Assembly (NCBI GenBank): GCA_050701115.1
Contig: JBOHER010000239.1
Span: forward strand, 1 to 5,676
DNA from: JBOHER01 sp050701115
Lineage (GTDB): Bacteria; Actinomycetota; Actinomycetes; Mycobacteriales; Pseudonocardiaceae
Length of the DNA: 5,676 nucleotides
Direction of reading: 5' to 3'
This document shows, piece after piece, positions 1-5,341 of the stretch. Within the stretch, counting starts at the first letter, position 1; each line of letters begins with the position of its first letter. A program made the translations under genes and the position numbers. Under the pieces are notes generated by a model. The model searched no databases. It was not told the origin of the DNA and was given only the letters and a program-made list of their open reading frames with translations.

Positions 1-17
1 CCGGTGATGTGGGCGAC

Positions 18-44
18 TGTGGACAACCCGCACGCTGTGGATAA
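18..44 (-). promoter_or_regulatory. Pair of DnaA-box-like 9-mers
   Basis: Read on the minus strand, positions 44-36 are TTATCCACA, the classical bacterial DnaA box, and 26-18 are TTGTCCACA, the form common in GC-rich actinobacteria. They are in the same orientation, 18 bp apart start to start, and their shared 11-bp context differs at a single base. They lie just downstream of the ruc stop codon. Seen: the two motifs. Inferred: DnaA binding, perhaps as a titration or regulatory site for a gene beyond the left edge. Nothing here marks a replication origin, since no dnaA, dnaN or large box cluster is visible. Confidence 0.4.
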
Positions 45-53
45 CCCGAGGGG

Positions 54-383
54 TCAAGAGGCCTTCGCGGTGCTCGGCGCGCTCGCGGCAGCAGCCGCTG
101 GCTTCTTCTCGCTCGAACTCGCGGAACCGGTGGAACCCTCGGAGGTGGTCGTCGAGGATGTGGAGTCGGCACTCGGCTTGGCGCCGGTACTCGACGACTT
201 CGAGCCCGAGCGGGAGTCGTTGCGATAGAAGCCGCTGCCCTTGAAGATCACGCCGACCGAGCCGAACAGCTTGCGCAGCGGACCGGCACAGTCAGGGCAG
301 TCGGTCAGACTGGTGTCGGTGAACGACTGCACGGCCTCGAACTCGTGGTCGCATTCCTTGCAGGCGTACTGGTAAGTGGGCAC
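54..383 (-). CDS. ruc: FmdB-family zinc-ribbon protein, Ruc-type redox-regulated chaperone
   Basis: A 109-aa cytosolic protein with two parts. Residues 1-55 form an FmdB-type zinc ribbon: starting MPTYQYAC, with C8-x2-C11 and C29-P-D-C32 as the four metal ligands, followed by the family's LRKLFGSVG and FKGSGFYRND segments. Residues 56-109 are a low-complexity Ser/Thr/Ala/Lys tail, predicted to be disordered. M. tuberculosis Rv0991c (Ruc) has this architecture and sits next to the same cyclo-ligase gene. It is known as a zinc-containing holdase activated by cysteine oxidation that prevents aggregation and hands clients to the DnaK system. The start is GTG at 383-381, preceded by GAGGAG with 5-nt spacing. 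The gene has its own promoter with a CIRCE operator, which fits a stress chaperone. The family call is strong; chaperone function rests on orthology. Confidence 0.85.
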   Translation of the reverse strand: MPTYQYACKECDHEFEAVQSFTDTSLTDCPDCAGPLRKLFGSVGVIFKGSGFYRNDSRSGSKSSSTGAKPSADSTSSTTTSEGSTGSASSSEKKPAAAAASAPSTAKAS

Positions 384-408
384 GTGAGCTCCTCGGGCTC
401 CTGACGGA

Positions 409-435
409 CTGGCACTCTGCTGGTGAGAGTGCTAA
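409..435. promoter_or_regulatory. CIRCE element (HrcA operator) in front of ruc
   Basis: CTGGCACTC, nine spacer bases, then GAGTGCTAA. The consensus CIRCE is TTAGCACTC-N9-GAGTGCTAA, so the right half matches perfectly and the left half 7 of 9, for 16 of 18 in all with the exact N9 spacing. HrcA repressor binds this palindrome at chaperonin genes and releases it on heat stress. Here it covers the predicted transcription start and 5' leader of ruc, the standard geometry for repression, with its near edge 25 bp from the ruc start codon. Confidence 0.85.
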
Positions 436-440
436 CACCT

Positions 441-470
441 ATTGTGCGCTATCGCATTCCCGGAGCGCAA
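441..470 (-). promoter_or_regulatory. Predicted ruc promoter
   Basis: On the minus strand a TTGCGC hexamer (470-465, 4 of 6 to TTGACA) is followed after 18 bp by CACAAT (446-441, 4 of 6 to TATAAT). A start 6-8 nt downstream falls at about 433-435, inside the CIRCE palindrome. This placement explains how HrcA could block initiation, and shows that ruc need not depend on read-through from the cyclo-ligase gene upstream. Hexamers in GC-rich DNA are weak evidence alone; the alignment with the operator raises it. Confidence 0.5.
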
Positions 471-503
471 TCAGCCGTCGGTCACACCCGTCGGAGTCGC
501 TCA

Positions 504-1106
504 CTACCTGGGCAAACGCACCAGACCGTTGCCAGGCGTGATGACCCCGGTCATCCGGACATCATGCTCCTCGGCAGGCAACTTCGGCACCAGTTCTGTG
601 TCGCGCACCACAGCGACCAGTTCGGCTTCCGGCGATGCCAACGGCAGCGAACGGTCGTAGTAGCCCGCGCCCCTGCCCAGCCGGACACCCGTGTTGTCCA
701 CGGCCAGTGCGGGCACCAGCACCAGCGCGGCATCGGCCAGCGTGGCCGGATCGAGCAGTGGGCCGGATGGTTCGAGCAGACCGGGCAGCCGCCCGCTGAC
801 CAGGGCGGACGGCCCGGTGTATGCGGCCCACTCCAAGGGACCCCGAGCAGTGGGAACGACCGGCAGCAGCACGCGCGCACCCGCTCCGGTCAGTGCGTCC
901 AGCACGCCGAGCGAACCCGGCTCCGAACCGAACGGCAGGTAGCAGCAGACGGTGCGGCCAGCTCGCGCCCAGGACAGCGATCCCGCCCATTTCGCCAACG
1001 CCCGCGCCTCGGCGAGATGAACCCCGACCGCGACGGTGGCGCGTTCGGCGAGCACCCGGGCGCGCCACTCGGTCTTACTGGGCAACTCGGCGTCGGACCC
1101 ACTCAC
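504..1106 (-). CDS. 5-formyltetrahydrofolate cyclo-ligase
   Basis: A 200-aa cytosolic enzyme (methenyl-THF synthetase, family of E. coli YgfA/Fau and the ortholog of Rv0992c). It uses ATP to convert 5-formyl-THF to 5,10-methenyl-THF, returning a storage or inhibitory folate to one-carbon metabolism. Visible signatures are the N-terminal basic KTEWRARVLAER segment (11-22), the substrate-side YLPFGSEP (56-63), the core strand plus phosphate-binding loop LVPALAVDNTGVRLGRGAGYYDR (split here as 130-141 and 142-152; the usual GRGGGYYDR has Ala for one Gly), and the C-terminal LPAEEHDVRMTGVITP region (176-191). Length is normal for the family. The start is GTG with little Shine-Dalgarno signal, but a TACCCT -10 ends 6 nt upstream, suggesting a leaderless message. 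It is divergent from galU, and ruc follows 120 bp downstream behind its own promoter. Confidence 0.92.
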   Translation of the reverse strand: MSGSDAELPSKTEWRARVLAERATVAVGVHLAEARALAKWAGSLSWARAGRTVCCYLPFGSEPGSLGVLDALTGAGARVLLPVVPTARGPLEWAAYTGPSALVSGRLPGLLEPSGPLLDPATLADAALVLVPALAVDNTGVRLGRGAGYYDRSLPLASPEAELVAVVRDTELVPKLPAEEHDVRMTGVITPGNGLVRLPR

Positions 1107-1112
1107 CAGCCC

Positions 1113-1118
1113 AGGGTA
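1113..1118 (-). promoter_or_regulatory. -10 element placed for leaderless cyclo-ligase transcript
   Basis: Minus-strand TACCCT (TAnnnT, the actinobacterial -10 form) ends 6 nt before the GTG start codon, so RNA would begin at about the first base of the CDS. No convincing -35 is seen at the expected distance. The element partly explains the poor ribosome-binding site in front of this gene. Confidence 0.35.
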
Positions 1119-1191
1119 TGCCCACCCGTCACCCGGCCACCGCCCCCCATCGAGGCGCTACGCGCCGCGGTGCCCACCCGTCACCCGGCCA
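1119..1191. repeat. 21-bp perfect direct repeat, 52-bp period
   Basis: The same 21 bases, beginning TGCCCACCCG and ending CACCCGGCCA, occur at 1119-1139 and 1171-1191. A shorter shared string CGCTACGC follows both (within 1156-1163 and 1197-1204), so the pair reads as a decayed tandem duplication of a roughly 52-bp unit. It fills most of the space between the divergent cyclo-ligase and galU starts. Function is unknown; it could be a duplicated regulator-binding site or a simple replication-slippage duplication. Confidence 0.8.
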
Positions 1192-1225
1192 TGCACCGCT
1201 ACGCCGTTTCGTAGTGCAATGCGGT

Positions 1226-1231
1226 TAGTCT
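1226..1231 (+). promoter_or_regulatory. -10 element placed for leaderless galU transcript
   Basis: TAGTCT (TAnnnT) ends 8 nt before the galU ATG at 1240, which puts the transcription start at or within two bases of the start codon. There is no Shine-Dalgarno sequence in the intervening TTGGCGCT. Leaderless messages with exactly this arrangement are common in actinobacteria. No clear -35 is visible. Confidence 0.4.
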
Positions 1232-1239
1232 TTGGCGCT

Positions 1240-2145
1240 ATGACGGCTTCCAGGACTGATCAGGTGTTCCGAACCGCCATTGTGCCCGCCGCCGGGCTGG
1301 GCACCAGGTTTCTCCCTGCCACCAAATCCGTCCCCAAGGAACTGTTCCCGGTCGTCGACACGCCAGGAATCGAGATCGTCGCCGCAGAAGCAGCCCAGGC
1401 AGGCGCGCAGCGGCTGGTGATCGTGACCTCGCCCGCCAAGGAGGCGGTCGCCGATTACTTCCGGCACTCGCCGGAACTCGAGGAAAGCCTTGCGAGCAAG
1501 GGCAAGACCGACCTGCTGGACAAGGTGCGCAGGGCGCCCGATCTGCTCGACGTCGAGGTGGCCATTCAGGAGGTCGCGCTGGGTCTCGGCCATGCGGTGG
1601 CGTGCGCCGAACCGAACCTGACCGACGCCGACGAGGCGGTCGCCGTCCTGCTGCCTGATGACCTAGTGCTGCCGACGGGTGTGCTGGAACGGATGGCCAA
1701 GGTGCGCGCCGAATACGGCGGCAGCGTGCTCTGCGCGTTCGACATCCCGCGCGAACAGATCTCCGCATACGGGGTGTTCGACGTCTCCGACACGTCCGAC
1801 GCAGACGTCAAGAAGGTCAACGGCATGGTGGAGAAGCCATCGGCGGCGGAGGCCCCCTCGACCTATGCTGCGGCAGGGAGATACCTGCTCGACCGGGCGA
1901 TCTTCGACGCGCTTCGGCGAATCACCCCTGGCGCAGGCGGTGAGCTACAGCTCACCGATGCGGTGGGATTGCTGATCGAGGAAGGGCACCCGGTGCACGT
2001 AGTTGTGCACCGCGGTGGCAGGCATGATCTCGGGAACCCGGGCGGGTTTGTGAAGGCAGCCGTAGATTTTGCCCTCGACCATCCCGAGTACGGACCCGAG
2101 TTGCGCACCTGGCTGGCTGAACGAATCGAGAGCACGACGAGATGA
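1240..2145 (+). CDS. galU: UTP--glucose-1-phosphate uridylyltransferase GalU
   Basis: A 301-aa cytosolic nucleotidyltransferase that makes UDP-glucose from UTP and glucose-1-phosphate, feeding cell-wall glycans, trehalose and glycolipids. Signatures: the N-terminal nucleotide-binding loop AIVPAAGLGTRFLPATKS (13-30) with the PKELFPVVD continuation (32-40); ALGLGHAVACAE (113-124), the uridine-contacting GLGHAV block; the metal-binding aspartates in VLLPDDLV (137-144); GMVEKP (195-200); GRYLLDRAIFDAL (213-225); GGELQLTDAV (233-242); and the sugar-phosphate region RGGRHDLGNPGGFVKA (258-273). The frame stays open upstream to 1036, but family homology starts at residue 11 of the ATG 1240 form, and the upstream stretch is intergenic repeat and antisense of the cyclo-ligase, so ATG 1240 is chosen. 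Its stop overlaps the glp start (ATGA). Confidence 0.95.
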   Translation: MTASRTDQVFRTAIVPAAGLGTRFLPATKSVPKELFPVVDTPGIEIVAAEAAQAGAQRLVIVTSPAKEAVADYFRHSPELEESLASKGKTDLLDKVRRAPDLLDVEVAIQEVALGLGHAVACAEPNLTDADEAVAVLLPDDLVLPTGVLERMAKVRAEYGGSVLCAFDIPREQISAYGVFDVSDTSDADVKKVNGMVEKPSAAEAPSTYAAAGRYLLDRAIFDALRRITPGAGGELQLTDAVGLLIEEGHPVHVVVHRGGRHDLGNPGGFVKAAVDFALDHPEYGPELRTWLAERIESTTR

Positions 2146-3521
2146 CCACACGAGACCCGCGGACGACGGACGGGGATGTCCGCGCGGCTGAGGACGCAAC
2201 GGACCAGGTCGATGCGGGCACCTACGCGCCTGCCGAGCGGGACTCGGGTGCCGCATCGCTGTCCGCTGTGCCGTCCGAGGAGTCGGAGGCCGAGTTCCGG
2301 CCGGTCGACGCCCACCTCGCGATGGTGCTCGGCGCCGCGGTGCGGCCCCGTCCGGTGCGGGTCGCCATCTCGGAATCGCAGGGCTTGCTGTGCGCCGAGG
2401 AGGTCATCGCCGAGCACGCACTGCCCGGCTTCGACCAGGCCGCGGTCGACGGGTACGCGGTGCGCAGCGTCGACGTGCGCGCGGCCACCGAGGTCGCGCC
2501 AGTCGAATTGCCGGTGGTCGGCGAGATCCACGCCGGGTCGCGCCAGCCGCGCAGGTTGCAGCCGGGACAGGCGGTGCGGGTGGCTACCGGGGCCCCGCTG
2601 CCCACGCTGGCCGACGCGGTGGTGCCGACCTCATTCACCGACGACCACCCGGCCCGGGTGACCATCAGCCGCTCGGTGCCCTCCGCAGGTTACCTCCGCC
2701 GGACCGGTGAGGATGTGCAGATCGGCGACGTCGCGGTGCGTCAGGGCGACATCATCGGTTCCGCACAAGTGGGATTGCTGGCCGCCGTCGGCAGGGCCAA
2801 GGTGCTGGTCTACCCGCGGCCGCGAGTGTCGATCGTCTCGGTCGGCGACGAGTTGGTGGACGTCGATCGCACACCCAGCGTCGGGCAGGTCTACGACGTG
2901 AACTCCTACGCCCTCGCCGCCGCCGCTCGTGACGCGGGCGCTGAGGTCAGCAGGGTCGGCATCGTGTCGAACGATCCGGCTCGGCTGCGGGAGGTCGTCG
3001 AGGGCAGGCTGCTGATGTCCGAGATCGTCGTGGTCGCGGGTGGCGCGGGCGGCAGTGCGGGCGACGAGGTGCGCGCCGCGTTGTCCGACCTCGGCGGGAT
3101 AGACATGACCAGAGTGGCCATGCATCCCGGGTCGATGCAGGGCTTCGGCAAGCTCGGCCCGGATGCGGTGCCGACCTTCCTGATCCCGGCCAACCCGATG
3201 AGCGCGCTGGTGGTGTTCGAGGTGATGGTGCGGCCGCTGATCAGGGCGGCTCGGGGTAGCCGGAACCCGTATCGCCGGGTGGTCAGTGCCCGCCTGCTGG
3301 CCCCGATCACCTCCACCCAGGGGCGCAAAGGTTTCCTGCGCGGTCAGTTGCTGCGGGATGAGAGCAACGGCGAATACCTCGTGCAGCCTCTCGGCACATC
3401 GGGGTCGCATCTGCTGGCGTCGCTGGCTGAGGCGAACTGCCTGATCACGGTCGGCGAGATGCTGACCGAGGTCGCTGCTGGCGAGCAGGTTCAGGTGGCC
3501 TTCCTGGCGCAGCGCGGATAG
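2142..3521 (+). CDS. glp: MoeA/gephyrin-like divisome protein Glp
   Basis: A 459-aa MoeA-fold protein, ortholog of the gene following galU in mycobacteria (annotated moeA1) and of corynebacterial Glp, which binds FtsZ and the membrane receptor GlpR at the division site. Residues 1-50 are an acidic, probably disordered extension. Residues 53-225 are the MoeA N-terminal domains with LPGFDQAAVDGYAVRS (94-109) and VRVATGAPLPTLADAVVP (145-162). Residues 226-372 are the molybdopterin-binding-like domain with VSVGDELVD (232-240) and YDVNSYAL (251-258). Residues 378-455 are the C-terminal domain. Signatures of enzymatic MoeA are altered: SGGVSVGDYD reads AGGAGGSAGDEV (299-310), and GLPGNPVS reads LIPANPMS (347-354). 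This supports a structural role over molybdenum insertion, although that is inference. The ATG overlaps the galU stop by 4 bp, implying translational coupling. Confidence 0.88.
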   Translation: MTTRDPRTTDGDVRAAEDATDQVDAGTYAPAERDSGAASLSAVPSEESEAEFRPVDAHLAMVLGAAVRPRPVRVAISESQGLLCAEEVIAEHALPGFDQAAVDGYAVRSVDVRAATEVAPVELPVVGEIHAGSRQPRRLQPGQAVRVATGAPLPTLADAVVPTSFTDDHPARVTISRSVPSAGYLRRTGEDVQIGDVAVRQGDIIGSAQVGLLAAVGRAKVLVYPRPRVSIVSVGDELVDVDRTPSVGQVYDVNSYALAAAARDAGAEVSRVGIVSNDPARLREVVEGRLLMSEIVVVAGGAGGSAGDEVRAALSDLGGIDMTRVAMHPGSMQGFGKLGPDAVPTFLIPANPMSALVVFEVMVRPLIRAARGSRNPYRRVVSARLLAPITSTQGRKGFLRGQLLRDESNGEYLVQPLGTSGSHLLASLAEANCLITVGEMLTEVAAGEQVQVAFLAQRG

Positions 3522-3535
3522 CGAACGGCGCGCCC

Positions 3536-4213
3536 ATGGCCCCGCCGATGTACCCGGAATCCAGGGCGGGTACCGAGCTGACCAGGTGTCCCGGATGGCC
3601 CGCGCGGTCCGAGTCACTGCGGGTGCCTGCCGGTGTCGTCGCGTTGCGCCCGATCCACTTGCGCGATGGTCGGGAATGGCGCCGGATCAGGCTGGCGGAC
3701 CGGGAATACCTCGAGCAATGGGAGCCGTCGGCTCCCGGAAGCTGGGACGACCGGCACGCGGTGTTCTCGTGGCCTGCCCAGTGGATGGGGCTCCGTTCGC
3801 TGGCCCGGCGTGGCTACTGCCTGCCGTTCGCGATCACGTTGGACGGCCGGTTCGTCGGACAACTGACCATCGGCAATGTGATCAGAGCCGCGCTGCGTTC
3901 GGCGTGGATCGGCTACTGGGTGGCGTCCCCGCACGCCTCGGGTGGGGTGGCGACCGCTGCGGGTGCGCTCGCCGTTGATCACGCGTTCGAGAGTGCCGGC
4001 CTGCACCGACTGGAAGCCACGGTGCGGCCGGAGAATGCCGCGAGCATCCGGGTGCTGACCAAGCTGGGGTTCCGGAGAGAGGGCCTGTTCCAGCACTACC
4101 TCGAAGTCGCCGGGGACTGGCGGGACCATCTGTGCTTCGCGATCACCGCAGAGGAAACGGGCAGCGGTCTGGTGTCGCGCCTGGTGGATGCGGGCCGCGC
4201 CGAACGGTGCTGA
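3536..4213 (+). CDS. rimJ: GNAT-family N-acetyltransferase, RimJ/RimL type
   Basis: A 225-aa cytosolic acetyl-CoA-dependent acetyltransferase, by position and sequence the ortholog of mycobacterial Rv0995 (rimJ). The GNAT fold begins with VVALRPIHLRDGREWRRIR (within 34-52). It continues through the strands FAITLDGRFVGQLTIGN (98-114) and RSAWIGYWV (121-129), the acetyl-CoA pyrophosphate loop region ASGGVATAAGAL (134-145, an unusual form of the GxGxA/G loop), HRLEATVRPENAASIRVL (157-174) and KLGFRREGLFQHYLE (176-190), ending with WRDHLCFAI. The substrate is unknown: RimJ acetylates ribosomal protein S5 in E. coli, but relatives act on many amines. It starts 14 nt after glp, so is probably co-transcribed. 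ATG 3548 (MYPESRAG) is an equally plausible start, as neither has a good ribosome-binding site. Its TGA stop lies inside a GCTGAAAG repeat. Confidence 0.88.
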   Translation: MAPPMYPESRAGTELTRCPGWPARSESLRVPAGVVALRPIHLRDGREWRRIRLADREYLEQWEPSAPGSWDDRHAVFSWPAQWMGLRSLARRGYCLPFAITLDGRFVGQLTIGNVIRAALRSAWIGYWVASPHASGGVATAAGALAVDHAFESAGLHRLEATVRPENAASIRVLTKLGFRREGLFQHYLEVAGDWRDHLCFAITAEETGSGLVSRLVDAGRAERC

Positions 4214-4257
4214 AAGACGCCATGGGCGCGTTGGGTGCATCGAATGGCCCTTTCAGT
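4209..4257. repeat. GCTGAAAG ... CTTTCAGT, outer pair of intergenic repeat
   Basis: GCTGAAAG at 4209-4216 and CTTTCAGT at 4250-4257 form an imperfect inverted pair with a 33-nt interval. The same words recur in the tight palindrome a few bases downstream. The first copy overlaps the last Cys codon and supplies the TGA of rimJ. I associate such words with repeated intergenic sequences in Amycolatopsis-type genomes, but a genome-wide count is needed to confirm it. Confidence 0.5.
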
Positions 4258-4267
4258 GCACTGGATG

Positions 4268-4288
4268 CGCTGAAAGCGTCTTTCAGCG
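4268..4288. repeat. Perfect 9-bp palindrome with 3-nt loop
   Basis: CGCTGAAAG-CGT-CTTTCAGCG: nine-base arms pair perfectly around a 3-base centre. It sits 55 bp after the rimJ stop and about 70 bp before the predicted sepX promoter, so an RNA hairpin here could end the galU-glp-rimJ transcript in the actinobacterial way, without a U tract. Being part of a repeated word set (see 4209-4257), it may instead be a dispersed repeat or a protein-binding palindrome. Confidence 0.6.
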
Positions 4289-4340
4289 TTCACCGAATGC
4301 CGTCACCGAATGTGGTGAACGCGGCCTCGGCGAGCCTCCG

Positions 4341-4368
4341 TTGCTCGTGTGACTGATGTGGTTAACGT
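4341..4368 (+). promoter_or_regulatory. Predicted sepX promoter
   Basis: TTGCTC (4341-4346), 16-bp spacer, TAACGT (4363-4368, TAnnnT). Transcription would start near 4375, leaving a leader of about 30 nt that carries GGGGAG (4394-4399), a good ribosome-binding site 5 nt before the ATG at 4405. This suggests sepX has its own promoter after the hairpin, separate from the galU-glp-rimJ unit. Confidence 0.45.
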
Positions 4369-4404
4369 GACGGGGTCGGAGAGTTTTGTAGTCGGGGAGC
4401 CGAG

Positions 4405-5220
4405 ATGCCAAGCTCGTTGATCATCGTCGCGCTCGCGGCGGCGTGGCTCGTGGTCCTCGTTCCCATGGTTGCGCGCAAGCGCCAGGAGATCGCACGGACC
4501 GGGGAGGACGCCCTGGCGGCTCGGGTTGTGCGTAGCGGCAGCGCGCGCGACGAAGAGCGGGAGGAGAGCAGTATGTCCGAATCCGCGGAGGAGTCCGGCC
4601 GCGTCGAGATTGACGACGAGTTCGATCCGGAACCAGAACTCGACGACGAACGCGCCGAGTTCGCCGAGACCGTGGACGACCGGCCCGAGCGGTATCGCCC
4701 CGGTCGTGGCGGCTTCGACCCGGAAGCCGCTGAGATCGCCGCGCGCGCCAAGTATGCCTTCCGCCAGCGCGTGGTGGTGACGCTGCTCGCGACCGTGCTG
4801 ATCACCGCGCTGCTGGCCGGATTCGTCGCGGCCGACCTGTGGTGGGTGACCGGCGCTGCCGCCGCCGGGCTTGCCGGCTACCTCGGCTACCTGCGCAGGC
4901 AGGTGCGGATCGAGAACGAGATCCGGCAGCGCAGGCTGGCGCGGATGCGTGGCGCCCGTGCGGCCGCGCGCAGGCGCAGGCTCGCCGACGACGTCGAGAC
5001 CGAGCACGAGCACGAGGCCGACTACGACGATCGGGATTACGGCTACGAGCGGATAGAAGCGGAACGCAGGGTCATCGCGGGCGTCGAACGAAAGCCACGC
5101 CCGCACGCGCGGACGCCCCGGCGCAACACCGTCGTGGTGGACATCGACGACGAGGATCCCGCCTTCCACGAACTCGGTGAGCCCGGCCCTCCGGCCTACC
5201 GCAGGGCCGTCGGCGAATAG
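4405..5220 (+). CDS. sepX: Divisome membrane protein SepX/GlpR
   Basis: A 271-aa membrane protein of the actinobacterial SepX/GlpR family (ortholog of Rv0996). Residues 3-22 form a membrane helix (SLIIVALAAAWLVVLVPMV), followed by the conserved ARKRQEIARTGEDALAARVV. Residues 48-95 are a strongly acidic linker. The conserved PGRGGFDPEAAEIAARAKYAFRQR region (99-122, starting YRPG at 97) leads into two adjacent helices, about 123-142 and 145-163. A basic stretch (164-192), an acidic His/Asp/Tyr segment (195-213), and the conserved C-terminal NTVVVDIDDEDPAFHELGE (241-259) and YRRAVGE close the protein. In Corynebacterium GlpR is the membrane receptor of Glp; in Streptomyces SepX supports FtsZ-ring function. 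The nearby glp gene fits that partnership. The ATG follows GGGGAG at 5-nt spacing. Mechanism details are from family knowledge. Confidence 0.9.
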   Translation: MPSSLIIVALAAAWLVVLVPMVARKRQEIARTGEDALAARVVRSGSARDEEREESSMSESAEESGRVEIDDEFDPEPELDDERAEFAETVDDRPERYRPGRGGFDPEAAEIAARAKYAFRQRVVVTLLATVLITALLAGFVAADLWWVTGAAAAGLAGYLGYLRRQVRIENEIRQRRLARMRGARAAARRRRLADDVETEHEHEADYDDRDYGYERIEAERRVIAGVERKPRPHARTPRRNTVVVDIDDEDPAFHELGEPGPPAYRRAVGE

Positions 5221-5241
5221 CCGTGTCCGCGCCTCAGGCCC

Positions 5242-5277
5242 GCGTGTTCGACGTTCAGGTATGCGTGTTCGACGTTC
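5242..5277. repeat. 15-bp direct repeat, 21-bp period
   Basis: GCGTGTTCGACGTTC occurs at 5242-5256 and again at 5263-5277 without mismatch. The 21-bp period is two helical turns, so bound proteins would lie on the same face. It lies between the sepX stop and the tRNA promoter. Function unknown; it may belong to a dispersed intergenic repeat family of the genus. Confidence 0.8.
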
Positions 5278-5300
5278 GTGATCAGTAGAAGCCGACCCTC

Positions 5301-5332
5301 TTGATCTGGGGAGCCCGGTAGCTTGTTATGCT
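5301..5332 (+). promoter_or_regulatory. Possible tRNA-Ala promoter
   Basis: TATGCT at 5327-5332 (TAnnnT, 4 of 6 to TATAAT) ends 13 nt before the tRNA, so RNA would start about 7 nt ahead of the mature 5' end. TTGATC at 5301-5306 is the nearest -35-like word, but its 20-bp spacer is longer than usual, so only the -10 is moderately supported. Confidence 0.4.
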
Positions 5333-5341
5333 CATCGGGCT

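Noticed and set aside
4..228. Small plus-strand frame opposite ruc
   Set aside because: Mostly complement of the Ser/Ala-rich ruc tail; the frame starts in the DnaA-box region and lacks a ribosome-binding site.
423..1214. Long plus-strand frame (263 codons) opposite the cyclo-ligase
   Set aside because: It is the antisense shadow of a well-supported folate enzyme, with Arg/Gln/His-rich composition, no motifs, and it runs through the CIRCE and repeat regions.
1036..1239. Upstream extension of galU by 68 codons
   Set aside because: The extension crosses the antisense of the cyclo-ligase start and the direct repeat; family homology begins just after ATG 1240.
2631..3617. Long minus-strand frame (328 codons) opposite glp and rimJ
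   Set aside because: It spans two recognised genes, is His/Arg/Gly-rich and has no recognisable domain. GC-rich codon bias produces such frames.
4303..5169. Minus-strand frame (288 codons) opposite sepX
   Set aside because: Shadow of SepX, whose membrane helices, conserved C-terminus and ribosome-binding site are clear on the plus strand.
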